The notes below the pieces were generated by a model that searched no databases, had not been told where the DNA came from, and worked only from the letters and a program-made list of their open reading frames with translations. A stretch of DNA of 64,000 nt, from NCBI GenBank assembly GCA_017417315.1, contig JAFPZK010000068.1, forward strand, positions 121,728 to 185,727, read 5' to 3'. Shown here piece by piece: positions 24,613 through 34,444 of the stretch. Source of the stretch: Bacteroidales bacterium (GTDB lineage Bacteria; Bacteroidota; Bacteroidia; Bacteroidales; UBA3824). The position numbers and the translations under genes were made by a program. Position 1 is the stretch's first letter. The number at the start of each line of letters is the position of its first letter.

Positions 24613-24648
24613 TTGATTTTAGTTGAACGTAAACAAACAAAATCCAAA

Positions 24649-25467
24649 ATGGCAAGTTTTGAAGAATTATTAGCAGCAGGTGTACATTTCGGACACTTGA
24701 AAAGAAAATGGAATCCTGCAATGGCCCCCTACATTTTTATGGAGAAGGGCGGAATCCACATTATAGATTTACATAAGACGGCTGCAAAACTCGATGAGGC
24801 AGCAGCAGCCGCTAAACAAATAGCAAAATCGGGACGCAAAATTCTCTTCGTTGCAACAAAAAAACAAGCGAAGGAAATCGTTGCTGAAAAAGTTAAGGCA
24901 GTTGGTATGCCTTTCGTTACGGAGCGTTGGTCAGGCGGTATGCTCACAAACTTCCCCACAATCCGTAAGGCCGTTAAAAAAATGAACACAATCGAAAAGA
25001 TGATGACAGACGGTACTTTTGACCAGTTGTCAAAACGCGAAAAACTCCAAATTACCCGTCAGAAAGACAAATTGGAGAAGAACCTCGGTTCTATCGCTGA
25101 CATGAGCAAAACTCCCGCTGCACTTTTCGTAGTTGACGTTTTGAAAGAAAAAATCGCCGTTAAAGAGGCACATCGTCTTAATATCCCTGTTTTCGGTATG
25201 GTTGATACTAACTCTGACCCGAACTCAGTTGATTTTGTTATCCCTGCTAACGACGATGCAGCAAAATCGATTTCAATCGTTCTTGATGTTATCACAAAGG
25301 CTATTTCTGAGGGCTTGGCTGAAAGAAAGTCTGACAAAGACAACGCTGACAATCAGAAAGGTCAGAATTCGGGACAGAAACGCGGCAACAAAACCCGCGC
25401 TCGCAAAGGCGGCAACAACGAAAAGGCTAATGCCGACAAACCCGCAGAAGCACCTGCACAAGAGTAA
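24649..25467 (+). CDS. rpsB: 30S ribosomal protein S2
   Basis: The core S2 motifs are intact: LLAAGVHFGHLKRKWNPAMAPYIF, the IIDLHKT segment, ERWSGGMLTNFPTI and PVFGMVDTNSDPNSVDFVIPANDDA. The start at 24649 (MASFEELL) was preferred over an in-frame ATG at 24613, whose 12 extra residues do not match the family. A basic, low-complexity tail of about 45 residues (KGQNSGQKRGNKTRARKGGN) follows the conserved domain. It is followed by tsf, the universal rpsB-tsf pair. Confidence 0.96.
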   Translation: MASFEELLAAGVHFGHLKRKWNPAMAPYIFMEKGGIHIIDLHKTAAKLDEAAAAAKQIAKSGRKILFVATKKQAKEIVAEKVKAVGMPFVTERWSGGMLTNFPTIRKAVKKMNTIEKMMTDGTFDQLSKREKLQITRQKDKLEKNLGSIADMSKTPAALFVVDVLKEKIAVKEAHRLNIPVFGMVDTNSDPNSVDFVIPANDDAAKSISIVLDVITKAISEGLAERKSDKDNADNQKGQNSGQKRGNKTRARKGGNNEKANADKPAEAPAQE

Positions 25468-25493
25468 TTTATTAAAAAACGTAAAAAAGAACA

Positions 25494-26483
25494 ATGGCTG
25501 AAATAAAAGCAAGCGACGTTAAAAAATTAAGAGATTTAACGGGCGCAGGAATGATGGACTGCAAGAAAGCCCTCGCTGAAAGTAACGGCGATTTTGACGC
25601 AGCCATCGATATTTTGAGAAAAAAAGGACAGAAAGTAGCAAGCAAACGTGCTGACAGAGAAGCAAAAGAAGGTTACGTTCTTGGTAAAGTTTCTGCTGAC
25701 AAGAAAAAAGCATACGTTGTATCGCTCAACTGCGAAACGGACTTTGTTGCTAAAAATGCTGACTTCATCAAATTTACCGAAGATATTCTTGAAGCCGCTA
25801 TGAATGCTGATGCTGCTGATGCAGAGGCTGTTAAAGCACTTCCTTACGGCAAAGGTACGATTAATGACGAAATCATCAATCAGACCGGCGTTATCGGTGA
25901 AAAAATCGAACTCGGCTATTACGGCAAAGTTTCAGGCGAAGAGGTTTTCTGCTACAACCACATGGGCAACCGTTTGACCGCTATCGTGGCTTTCAACAAG
26001 GCTCTCGATAACACCGTAGCAAAAAATGTTGCAATGCAAATCGCTGCAATGGCTCCTATCGCTGTTGACAAAGACGGTATTTCTGAGGAAACTATCAACA
26101 AAGAGTTGGAAGTTGCAAAAGAGAAAACCGTTCAAGAGCAGATTCAGAAAAAAATTGAAGCCGCTTTGAAAAAAGAAGGTATCAACCCTGCTCACGTTGA
26201 CTCTGATGACCACATTGCTTCTAACATCACCAAAGGCTGGATTACGGAAGAGCAAGGCAAACTCGCAAAAGAAATTAAAGAGAAAGTTGCCGCTGAAACC
26301 GTTGTACCGGCTCAAATGATTGAGAACATTGCAAAAGGTCGTATCAACAAATTCTACGAAGAGGTTACTCTTCTTAACCAGAAATTCGAGCAAGACAATA
26401 AGATTACTATCAGAGAGTATCTTAAACAGTCTGACAAAGATTTGACGGTTAAAGAATTTATCCGTTACGGTTTGGGCAACTAA
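25494..26483 (+). CDS. tsf: Elongation factor Ts
   Basis: EF-Ts recycles EF-Tu from GDP to GTP. The N-terminal UBA-like domain (VKKLRDLTGAGMMDCKKALAE) and the TDFV motif (SLNCETDFVAKNADF) that contacts EF-Tu are intact. At 329 aa it is longer than the E. coli protein (283 aa), as is usual in Bacteroidetes. It ends the ribosomal operon at the terminator at 26521. Confidence 0.97.
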   Translation: MAEIKASDVKKLRDLTGAGMMDCKKALAESNGDFDAAIDILRKKGQKVASKRADREAKEGYVLGKVSADKKKAYVVSLNCETDFVAKNADFIKFTEDILEAAMNADAADAEAVKALPYGKGTINDEIINQTGVIGEKIELGYYGKVSGEEVFCYNHMGNRLTAIVAFNKALDNTVAKNVAMQIAAMAPIAVDKDGISEETINKELEVAKEKTVQEQIQKKIEAALKKEGINPAHVDSDDHIASNITKGWITEEQGKLAKEIKEKVAAETVVPAQMIENIAKGRINKFYEEVTLLNQKFEQDNKITIREYLKQSDKDLTVKEFIRYGLGN

Positions 26484-26520
26484 GTTTTATTTAAATTTCA
26501 TTTAACAAATTAATATGTGG

Positions 26521-26547
26521 GGCTGCCTTTTAATAGGCAGCCTTTTT
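26521..26547 (+). terminator. Terminator behind tsf
   Basis: The stem GGCTGCC / GGCAGCC with an 8-nt loop is followed by TTTTTATT. Confidence 0.9.
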
Positions 26548-26567
26548 ATTAAAATCCTGTCCTTATT

Positions 26568-27299
26568 TTGAATCTGAATAACATTGAAGAGCCGAAAGAC
26601 GAATTTGAAATCGGCAAGGTACTCGTTTTTGATAAGCCTTTGAAATGGACTTCGTTTGATGTCGTTAACAAGGTCAGAAATTTGCTCCGTAATTATAGAG
26701 GATTGAAAAAAATTAAAACCGGTCATGCGGGGACGTTAGACCCCTTGGCAACCGGCGTTTTGATTGTCTGTACGGGGAAAAAAACAAAAGAAATCACCGC
26801 TTATCAAGAGCATACGAAAGAATATATTGCAACCATAAGACTTGGTGCCGTAACTCCGAGTTATGACCTCGAAACTGAAATTATTCCTCAAAGTGACGCT
26901 TCGCATATTACTGAAAATGACGTAGTTGAATGTCTTAAAACTTTTATCGGTGTTCAACTTCAATATCCGCCTGTTTATTCGGCAAAAAAAATTGACGGCA
27001 AACCTGCGTTTTTGCTTGCTCACAAGGGTAGGGGAGACGAGGTGAAAATGAGGGCTCACCAAATAGAAATTTTCGATATTGAACTTCTTGAATTTGACAA
27101 TTCTACAAAAGAGTTTAAAATACGTGTCGGCTGTTCAAAAGGTACTTATATCAGGTCTTTGGCGCATGATTTCGGTCAGAGAATAGGCACGGGAGCATAT
27201 CTCGCCGGACTTGTCAGAACAAAGATTGGTGAAATTTCGTTAAAAAATGCCGTTACGATAGAAAATTTTGAGAAAATGTTGGCTGATTCTCAAAAATAA
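26568..27299 (+). CDS. truB: tRNA pseudouridine(55) synthase
   Basis: TruB makes the universal pseudouridine in the tRNA T-loop. The catalytic block GHAGTLDPLATGVLIVCTGK (D in LDPLA) and VYSAKKIDGKPAFLLAHKG are intact. The start is a TTG at 26568, since no ATG precedes the conserved N-terminus (FEIGKVLVFDKPLKWTSFD); a start further down is possible. At 243 aa the length is normal. It stands just behind the tsf terminator. Confidence 0.93.
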   Translation: MNLNNIEEPKDEFEIGKVLVFDKPLKWTSFDVVNKVRNLLRNYRGLKKIKTGHAGTLDPLATGVLIVCTGKKTKEITAYQEHTKEYIATIRLGAVTPSYDLETEIIPQSDASHITENDVVECLKTFIGVQLQYPPVYSAKKIDGKPAFLLAHKGRGDEVKMRAHQIEIFDIELLEFDNSTKEFKIRVGCSKGTYIRSLAHDFGQRIGTGAYLAGLVRTKIGEISLKNAVTIENFEKMLADSQK

Positions 27300-27303
27300 T
27301 TAT

Positions 27304-27311
27304 TAACTTTG
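27304..27311 (+). promoter_or_regulatory. -7 box of queA
   Basis: TAACTTTG lies 49 bp upstream of the queA start and directly behind truB. Confidence 0.5.
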
Positions 27312-27360
27312 CAGTTGTTGCAACAAATATATTTACCTCTTAAAAAAATAAAGGTTTCAA

Positions 27361-28410
27361 ATGAAATTATCAAAATTTAAGTTCGACTTGCCTGACAAAT
27401 TAATTGCCCAAGCCCCGTCTCAAAACAGAGACGAGTGTAAACTTATGGTTCTTAACCGTCAGAAAGGTACGATTGAACACAAAAAATTCACCGACATTGT
27501 AAAGTATTTCAACGACGGCGACGTAATGGTTTTTAACAACACGAAAGTTATTCCGGCGCGTTTGTACGGTAACAAAGAAAAAACCGGTGCGAAAATCGAG
27601 GTTTTTTTGTTGAGAGAACTTAACAAAGAACAGCGTTTGTGGGACGTTTTGGTTGATCCCGCCCGTAAAATCCGTATCGGGAACAAACTTTATTTCGGTG
27701 AAAACGATTCTCTTGTAGCGGAGGTTATCGACAATACGACTTCAAGAGGAAGAACTTTGAAATTTTTGTTTGACGGACAATACGACGATTTCAAGAAAAT
27801 GCTTTACGGCATGGGTGAAACGCCGCTTCCGAAATATATTCACCGCCCCGTTACAGAGGAGGATTCTGACCGTTATCAAACCATTTATGCAAGGTTTGAA
27901 GGGGCAGTTTCCGGTCCTGCCGCAGGTTTTCATTTCAGCAAAACGTTGCTCAAAAGGCTTGAAATTGTGGGCGTTAACTTCGCAGAAATAACTCTTCACA
28001 TGGGTCTTGGACATTTGCGCAGTGTTGATGTGGAAGACCTTACGAAACATAAAATGGATTCCGAGCAAATTATTATCGGTGAGGCTTGTGCTGATACTGT
28101 CAACAAGGCAAAAGAAGCCGAGAAAAAGGTTTGTGCCGTCGGCATAACTACGCTTAAAACCTTGGAATCTTCGGTTTCAACAAACGGATATTTAAAGCCG
28201 TTTGACGGTTGGACGAATAAATTTATTTTCCCACCATACGAGTTCAGTGTTCCGAGTGCGTTAGTAACGAACTTTCATCAGCCTTATTCAACGATGTTGA
28301 TGTCGGTATGTGCGTTTGCCGGTTTCGACTTCTTGATGCAAGCCTATCAGGAGGCGGTTAAAAAGAAATACGCTTTCGGTGATTACGGTGATGCAATGTT
28401 GATATTATAA
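27361..28410 (+). CDS. queA: tRNA preQ1(34) S-adenosylmethionine ribosyltransferase-isomerase
   Basis: QueA builds epoxyqueuosine on tRNA by moving the ribosyl part of SAM. Family motifs [41 protein letters not shown] and the C-terminal [19 protein letters not shown] are all present. The 349-aa length is normal. It is transcribed from its own promoter and closed by the terminator at 28419. Confidence 0.96.
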   Translation: MKLSKFKFDLPDKLIAQAPSQNRDECKLMVLNRQKGTIEHKKFTDIVKYFNDGDVMVFNNTKVIPARLYGNKEKTGAKIEVFLLRELNKEQRLWDVLVDPARKIRIGNKLYFGENDSLVAEVIDNTTSRGRTLKFLFDGQYDDFKKMLYGMGETPLPKYIHRPVTEEDSDRYQTIYARFEGAVSGPAAGFHFSKTLLKRLEIVGVNFAEITLHMGLGHLRSVDVEDLTKHKMDSEQIIIGEACADTVNKAKEAEKKVCAVGITTLKTLESSVSTNGYLKPFDGWTNKFIFPPYEFSVPSALVTNFHQPYSTMLMSVCAFAGFDFLMQAYQEAVKKKYAFGDYGDAMLIL

Positions 28411-28418
28411 AGAAAATT

Positions 28419-28441
28419 AGGGCTGCGGTAAACGTAGCCCT
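28419..28441. terminator. Terminator between queA and the convergent 364-aa gene
   Basis: AGGGCTGCG-N5-CGTAGCCCT (one G-U pair) followed by TTAATTTTT. It can serve both strands. Confidence 0.75.
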
Positions 28442-28447
28442 TAATTT

Positions 28448-29542
28448 TTATAACTCCTTTTCTTTGTATTGTTTTATTGCCTCTTCAAAGGCTTGTTGTC
28501 CGCCGTGATATTTCGGCAACAAATCGTATGTTATGTTGATAATTTCTTCGATTTCAGTTCCGAAATCAAAAACCGCATTTTTAAAAGTGTTGACGTTAAT
28601 TCCGTCGCGTTTTACTAAGTCGAATTGTGCGTCAGCATAACCGATAACATCAGGCATTGACGGCGAAAAAGAAAAATCACCGCCGCATAATCTTAATTCG
28701 GAAATGTCTTTCAAGTCTTTGTTTAGAAAATGCTTTTTAACGCTTTGTTCTGCAATAAGATATGCATCTAACGGTAAATCTTCTGCAAAAAACTCCGCCG
28801 TTGAAATTTCTTTTATCTCGTCTTTTGAAAAACTATAATTGTTTATAATTGCCGGTAAAAAATCTTCCAAATCTTTTTCTCCGTAACTTGTAACGTAAAA
28901 GTCGCCGCAGCGGTGAAAAAGGTAATTTCCGTGCGGAATATAAAGCGTTTTTCCGGCTTTTAAGGGTGAGTTTTCAGTTGAAAGTTTTCTTTGAATGTAG
29001 TTGAAAACGGGAATGTCATTCAGCGGTTTTACAAAGCCTTTTGTATCGGAAAAATCAGGCGCAAAAACATAATCCGAGCCTAATTTTTTTATCGTTTTTA
29101 GTATCGAAATTATCAGCCGTGAATAGTTGCAGCGGTATGACGGTGCGGATTTTAAAACGCAGGTTTTTGATAATGAAAATTTGTCGTCAGAAAAAATATT
29201 TTCTTTTGTGGACGAGATTTTTCTGTAACCTTTTGATTTGAATTTGTTGAAAAAGTCTCTTAATTTGTCCTTTTTTTCGGCACAAAATACTTTTTCTTGG
29301 TAAACGGTATTCGGCGAAATCGTGTTAAGAATGTTGAACGCTCGGTCAGAGTCGGAGAAAGCGAAAAATTTTTTTTCATTTTTTTTATCAAAAACATTTT
29401 CGTCAATAAACCGTGATAATATAAAATTTTCTTTTATAAAAGTCAGATTTTCAGGGATTTCTAATAATACTTTTTCTCCGTTGAATGTCAAAAGTAATGC
29501 AGAAAATCCGTCAGCAAGCGATTTGAATTTGAATTTTAACAT
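28448..29542 (-). CDS. Hypothetical protein, 364 aa
   Basis: I do not recognise a family. The start at 29542 (MLKFKFKSLADGFSALLLTF) was chosen because a promoter box TATTTTTG lies at 29568-29561; a longer reading to 29671 runs back over the promoter and into the divergent gene. The protein is rich in Lys, Phe and Asp, with no signal peptide and no membrane segment, so it is probably cytosolic. Segments such as KTLYIPHGNYLFHRCGDFYV and LCGGDFSFSPSMPDVIGYAD look folded. The function is unknown. Confidence 0.7.
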   Translation of the reverse strand: MLKFKFKSLADGFSALLLTFNGEKVLLEIPENLTFIKENFILSRFIDENVFDKKNEKKFFAFSDSDRAFNILNTISPNTVYQEKVFCAEKKDKLRDFFNKFKSKGYRKISSTKENIFSDDKFSLSKTCVLKSAPSYRCNYSRLIISILKTIKKLGSDYVFAPDFSDTKGFVKPLNDIPVFNYIQRKLSTENSPLKAGKTLYIPHGNYLFHRCGDFYVTSYGEKDLEDFLPAIINNYSFSKDEIKEISTAEFFAEDLPLDAYLIAEQSVKKHFLNKDLKDISELRLCGGDFSFSPSMPDVIGYADAQFDLVKRDGINVNTFKNAVFDFGTEIEEIINITYDLLPKYHGGQQAFEEAIKQYKEKEL

Positions 29543-29551
29543 TTTAATTTT

Positions 29552-29568
29552 TAATTTTGCCAAAAATA
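29552..29568. promoter_or_regulatory. Back-to-back divergent promoter boxes
   Basis: TAATTTTG on the plus strand (29552-29559) serves the 987-aa lipoprotein gene and TATTTTTG on the minus strand (29568-29561) the 364-aa gene. The two boxes are one base apart, so polymerase can occupy only one at a time. Confidence 0.5.
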
Positions 29569-29577
29569 TGAAATTAA

Positions 29578-32541
29578 ATGATGACTTCAAAAATAAAAAA
29601 CATTTTTTTCTTTGCCGGACTTGCGTTGCTTGTTTCGGTATTGATGTTTTCGTGCGCTCAGGTAGGCACAATTACAGGCGGTGAAAAAGATACTACCGCT
29701 CCAAGCCTTAAAAAAAGTAGACCCGAAATTTATTCTACCGATTTTAAAGGCAAAAAAGCAAAAATCAAATTCAACGAGTTTTATTCCCTTGACAACGTTG
29801 AACAAAAATTCTTAATGTCGCCCTCGCAGGATAGTTTGAAACCCAAAATTAAGGTTAAGGGTAAGTGGCTTGTAGTAAAGTTTAAAGAAAAACTAAAAAA
29901 AGATACCACTTACACTTTGCAGTTTTTTGACGCAGTAAAAGATTATAACGAAGGCAACAAAATAGATAATTTCGAGTTTGTTTTTGCAACCGGCGGACCT
30001 ACCGATTCTTGCGCGGTTTCAGGACAGGTTTTTGATGCGCAAACACTTGAAAAACAAAAAGAAATGCTCGTCTGTCTTTATGGTATTCAGACCGGATTTT
30101 TGGATTCAGTGCCTTTGAAGCGTAAGCCCGATTACATTACACGTACAGATACCGCCGGAAAATTCAAAATCAACAATATACGAAACGGCGAGTATAAAAT
30201 TTTCGCGCTTGTTGATATTAACAACACTTTAAAATTTGACCTCGAAAACGAGAAAATCGCTTTTTTAAAGTCAACTTTCAAAACCAATGCGCAGAGGGTT
30301 ATGAAAATCGACTCTTTGAGAGCCGGTACAATTCTTCATTCCGGCGAAAAAGGACACCGTATTTTGGATACTTTGCTCTCTGATACGGTTATCATTCAGG
30401 ACTTGCTTTATACAACGCCGAATAACATTAAGTTGTATAGTTTTGAAGAAGTACATCTTGTTCAGTACATTTCAGAAAGGTCGAGAGATATGCGTTGCCG
30501 TGTGAAGTTAAACTTTAATAAAACGGTCGGAGAAGACACTGTATTAATCACTTACGTTGACGACACTTTGAAAAGTCCGTCAATGATTTATGATTATAAC
30601 AAGAACAGAGATTCTTTGATTGTTTGGTTTAAGGATACCGTTGACATCAACAACGATACGCTTGAACTTCGGGTTACGTTTTCTACTTTGGATTCTCTGA
30701 AACAAAAGACTACCGAGACCGATACAATCAGCGTTAAGTTCAAGAAAAAAGTTGCAGCAAAGTCTAACGACAAAAAAGCCGCAAAAGCCGAAGATACCGG
30801 CATCGACAGTCTGCATTTTAGAATAAAAAGCAATTTTAACGGCGATTTTGACGTAAAGGGAAGTATAAAAGTTCAGATTCCGATTGTTCTTGATGATATT
30901 GATACCTCAAAAATAAAACTTTACGAGGTTGTTGACAGCACTTTTGAGGAGGATATGAGCAACAAAATCGTCAAGACGTTAAGGCTTGATTCGGCAAACT
31001 ATCGTGTTATTTTCAAACGTCCGATTTTAGGCGACATTATTTTTTATCCGACGGATTCCGTTGTCAGAAAAGACTGGTACAGAGCCGTTTACTCTCAAAA
31101 TCGCGATACCGTAGATATTGAAGTTACTGACTCGGCTATGATTCGTCGCCAAAAATTTCCGAACCTTTTGAAATACTATAACGACTATTATTTGGGGCAG
31201 GTTCAAAAAATCCGCGACTCGGTGTCAACGGTTATTGCTTCTCAAAAAATAATTCGTTATTGGCGTCCGACAAGAGATTCCGTTAAAATTATTCTTGAAA
31301 AGAGTCCGTCGCGTTCATTGGAAGCCTCGCCGATTAATATCGAAAAATTTCCGGAAAACGGTCTTGAAGTTATTCCTGACAAAGAATATGTAACGATTCT
31401 GCTTAAAGATACTTCGGCGTTAAGGAAAGATACTTTGGCGTTGAAAATCAATTGTTTTGACCGTCAGGTATTTAATAAAAGCAAAAAACTCGTGGATAAG
31501 TATTTGAAAGATACTTTGTTCGCAATTTATAAAATACCGTATCAAAGGCTTATTACTAAGGAACTTGACGAAGATACGATGCGTTTTGTTTTTGAACAAA
31601 AACTTTCCGAGATTCCTCAGGTAACTTTGACGGAATTTTCTGATAAGGGAATATCTTGGTATAACGGCTTTTTGAATGAGAAGAAAGATACTTTTTCTCT
31701 CGTAGTTAATGATTTGGAAGTTAAAAAGTTAGATACTATTAAATATTGTATTACTTATAAGTCGTTGACAAGAAAGGAAACCGATACTTTGATGCGTGAT
31801 TCGTTAAGGTTTATCAGACCGAAAGTTGAGGTAGAAGATGAAGGAAAAGGCAACCGTCGTAGAAAAAGTGATGCCGGCAGAGAAAATCGTCAAAAACAGG
31901 AAGAAAGCAAAAAGAATATGGCTAAGGCAACGTTATTGTTTGAAAAACAATACGATATGGAACGCGATTCTATGAACACTAAGAATTTGATTTTTAATTC
32001 GGAGTTTGAACCGGGTAAGCAATATTATTTGGAAATTGAGGACTCTACCTTTACTTCAATATATTCAACGCCGAATCTTTACCTTTTGAGTAAGGCAAAA
32101 ATCCGTGAACTTGACTATTACGGCACGATGAAAATCAACCTTAAAAATTCGGGAAACGTGGAGCGTTATCCTGATATTGACGAAGATTTGCCGCCGTTTG
32201 AAGATATTGATACGTCAAAAGTCCGTCGCCGAAAAATTAGTCCTAACGATACTTTGCCGGCAAGTTTTACCTCTGTTACAAAAGGTCAACTCATAGTTTG
32301 TCTTTGTAACGACAAGGGTGAAATAAAATACTCTAAATGTACGAAAGAAGACGGTGAAGTATTGTTTGATTTTATTTTGCCGGCGGATTACAAATTGAAA
32401 ATAATTTGGGATATGAACTCTAACGGAAAATGGGATACGGGAAAATATATTGAAGGTCTGTATCCCGAAAGAGTTTTGGAATTTCCTAAAAAACAAACAG
32501 TTAAATCTAAGTGGGAAACTCAGGTGGATTGGAAGTTATGA
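29578..32541 (+). CDS. Large Ig-like-domain lipoprotein
   Basis: The signal peptide ends in a lipobox (LMFSC, Cys26), so the 987-aa protein is a lipoprotein, probably at the cell surface or outer membrane. The first domain (about 38-140; TAPSLKKSRPEIYSTDFKGK, then KIKFNEFYSLDNV and LKKDTTYTLQFFDAVKDYNEG) is the Ig-like (Big_5) fold widely found in Bacteroidetes. Several further beta-rich domains and a final carboxypeptidase-regulatory-like domain (about 920-985) follow. It contains charged spacers (NRRRKSDAGRENRQKQEESK). Role unknown, possibly in adhesion or cell envelope. Its 3' end overlaps the GH97 gene. Confidence 0.82.
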   Translation: MMTSKIKNIFFFAGLALLVSVLMFSCAQVGTITGGEKDTTAPSLKKSRPEIYSTDFKGKKAKIKFNEFYSLDNVEQKFLMSPSQDSLKPKIKVKGKWLVVKFKEKLKKDTTYTLQFFDAVKDYNEGNKIDNFEFVFATGGPTDSCAVSGQVFDAQTLEKQKEMLVCLYGIQTGFLDSVPLKRKPDYITRTDTAGKFKINNIRNGEYKIFALVDINNTLKFDLENEKIAFLKSTFKTNAQRVMKIDSLRAGTILHSGEKGHRILDTLLSDTVIIQDLLYTTPNNIKLYSFEEVHLVQYISERSRDMRCRVKLNFNKTVGEDTVLITYVDDTLKSPSMIYDYNKNRDSLIVWFKDTVDINNDTLELRVTFSTLDSLKQKTTETDTISVKFKKKVAAKSNDKKAAKAEDTGIDSLHFRIKSNFNGDFDVKGSIKVQIPIVLDDIDTSKIKLYEVVDSTFEEDMSNKIVKTLRLDSANYRVIFKRPILGDIIFYPTDSVVRKDWYRAVYSQNRDTVDIEVTDSAMIRRQKFPNLLKYYNDYYLGQVQKIRDSVSTVIASQKIIRYWRPTRDSVKIILEKSPSRSLEASPINIEKFPENGLEVIPDKEYVTILLKDTSALRKDTLALKINCFDRQVFNKSKKLVDKYLKDTLFAIYKIPYQRLITKELDEDTMRFVFEQKLSEIPQVTLTEFSDKGISWYNGFLNEKKDTFSLVVNDLEVKKLDTIKYCITYKSLTRKETDTLMRDSLRFIRPKVEVEDEGKGNRRRKSDAGRENRQKQEESKKNMAKATLLFEKQYDMERDSMNTKNLIFNSEFEPGKQYYLEIEDSTFTSIYSTPNLYLLSKAKIRELDYYGTMKINLKNSGNVERYPDIDEDLPPFEDIDTSKVRRRKISPNDTLPASFTSVTKGQLIVCLCNDKGEIKYSKCTKEDGEVLFDFILPADYKLKIIWDMNSNGKWDTGKYIEGLYPERVLEFPKKQTVKSKWETQVDWKL

Positions 32542-34373
32542 AGAAAATAGGAGTGTTATTTTTTATTTGTTTGCTTACGGCGACGGTTTCAGCGCAAAAA
32601 ACTGTTGTTAAACTTTTGTCGCCGGACAAGAAATATAAGGCGGAGTTTTTTTATAAAGATTCCGCTTTTTGTTATTCTTTGAAAGAGAATATTGCTGATA
32701 CGGTCGTAATCGGCATTTCTAAAACGGGTTTTGTTTTGGATACTAATTTCGTTTACGGCACTTCGGAAGATACGCTTTTGAAAATCAAAAAGCAGAAATA
32801 TTCGTCTATTTTGAGAAATGATTTCGGTGAAAAGAAATTTCAAGAAGATAAATATTCTTCTTTTCAGGCTGATTTCAAAAACGGCGGGGTGAGTTTTTCG
32901 GTTCAGACAAGGCTTTACAACCGCGCTTTGGCAATACGGTATGTGATAAAAACTGACGTTAAACGGGCTGTAACTGCTGACAAAACGGAGTTTAATTTGT
33001 CGCATTTGTATCTTTATTGTTATAACGAATACCGCGTGGAGGACGGTTATAGGGCAACAACGTCGGATTTGTATCATAATTTGACACCGCTTTTCGTAAC
33101 GGATAAAAACAGAAAATTTTCGGCTGTGATAAACGAGGCGGCTAATTATTCACAAGCCTTTAAAATGCGAGTGATGATCAAGCAAGGCATTTTCACTTTG
33201 ATTCAGAGTTTAAAATGGGATACTTTGACCGTTACGCCGTGGCGTTATATCGTTTATGGAAATAGTCCGAAAGAAATGGTTGAAAACAAAGATGTTATCT
33301 ATTCGCTTAATTTTCCTACCGACAGAGATACGACGGGGTATTCTTGGGTAAAACCCGGAACTGTTTTTCGTTATATGTCTCCGTATTTTGATTTTGACAG
33401 AATAAAGACAAATGTAGATTTTTGTGCTGAAAACGGTATAAAATATCTGCTATTTGATGCCGGCTGGTACGGTAACGAAAATGATAAAAATTCTACGCCT
33501 TTTTATCCTGTACAGGGTTTTGACGTAAAGGCGGTTTCTGATTATGCTGCTGAAAAAAATGTCGGAATAATGTTGTATGTTAATCAGGCGGCTTGGTATA
33601 AATGTGATAAACCTCAACTTTTGGATAAGTTTTCTGAGTGGGGTGTTGCGGGTGTTAAACTCGGATTTATGTCAGCAAGAAGTACGGCGGGGCTTTCCGA
33701 TATTTATTATATTATCAGGTTAGCGAAGGAAAGGAAAATGCTTGTTAACGTCCATGACGAAATGCGTCCGACGGGTACGGAAATCGTTTTCAAAAATTTT
33801 ATGACCGCCGAGGGGGTGCGCGGTAACGAATACACCGATAATTGGGCGTATCATACTATGTTGTTGCCTTTTACGCGGTGTATGACAGGTGCGACGGACT
33901 ATACCGTTTGTTTTCCGGGGTACCCTAAGGAGGCTAACGGCAAAGTCTCGCAACTTAAAACTACGAAATGTCATCAAATGGCTTTGTCGGTGATTTTGTT
34001 TTCGCCGTTGCAGCATATTTTGTGGTACGGCAATCCCGGATTATATACGAAAAAAGAAGAAATAGCCTTTTTTAAAGATTTGCCGACGGTTTGGGACGAT
34101 TGTAAAGTAATTGACGGTGACCCCGGACGTTACTTCTCTGTCGCTAAAAAAAACGGTAAAAAGTGGTATCTTGCCTCGGCTTGTTTTTCGGCACGAAAGG
34201 CTGAAATCAGTTTTGATTTTTTGGATAAAAAGAAAAATTATAAAGCAGTGTTTTATGAAGACGGCTCTAACGGTACGGTTAAAATCTCTGAAAAAATAAT
34301 TACCTCCTCAGATGTTATGTCTTTTGAATTGAAACCTTCCGGCGGTATGACGGCTATTATCGAAGAGATGTAA
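32538..34373 (+). CDS. Glycoside hydrolase family 97 enzyme, secreted
   Basis: A signal peptide (MKKIGVLFFICLLTATVSA) precedes an N-terminal beta-sandwich typical of GH97 and a TIM barrel. The barrel motifs FDAGWYGNENDKN, GVKLGFMSARS, and VHDEMRPTGTEIVFKNFMTAEGVRGNEY match the family's active-site region. Its relatives include SusB-type alpha-glucosidases and alpha-galactosidases; which one it is cannot be told. The start at 32538 overlaps the previous stop by ATGA, so translation is coupled to the Ig-like lipoprotein. The 611-aa length is normal. Confidence 0.88.
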   Translation: MKKIGVLFFICLLTATVSAQKTVVKLLSPDKKYKAEFFYKDSAFCYSLKENIADTVVIGISKTGFVLDTNFVYGTSEDTLLKIKKQKYSSILRNDFGEKKFQEDKYSSFQADFKNGGVSFSVQTRLYNRALAIRYVIKTDVKRAVTADKTEFNLSHLYLYCYNEYRVEDGYRATTSDLYHNLTPLFVTDKNRKFSAVINEAANYSQAFKMRVMIKQGIFTLIQSLKWDTLTVTPWRYIVYGNSPKEMVENKDVIYSLNFPTDRDTTGYSWVKPGTVFRYMSPYFDFDRIKTNVDFCAENGIKYLLFDAGWYGNENDKNSTPFYPVQGFDVKAVSDYAAEKNVGIMLYVNQAAWYKCDKPQLLDKFSEWGVAGVKLGFMSARSTAGLSDIYYIIRLAKERKMLVNVHDEMRPTGTEIVFKNFMTAEGVRGNEYTDNWAYHTMLLPFTRCMTGATDYTVCFPGYPKEANGKVSQLKTTKCHQMALSVILFSPLQHILWYGNPGLYTKKEEIAFFKDLPTVWDDCKVIDGDPGRYFSVAKKNGKKWYLASACFSARKAEISFDFLDKKKNYKAVFYEDGSNGTVKISEKIITSSDVMSFELKPSGGMTAIIEEM

Positions 34374-34383
34374 AGATAAAAAA

Positions 34384-34414
34384 ATGCCGGAATGTTTTCA
34401 CAACATACCGGCAT
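34384..34414. terminator. Terminator between GH97 and gldK (convergent)
   Basis: ATGCCGG-A-ATGTT-N5-AACAT-A-CCGGCAT, a 12-bp stem with one internal mismatch, lies between the two convergent genes. Confidence 0.7.
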
Positions 34415-34444
34415 ATAAAAGAGTATTATGAAATATAATTTTTT

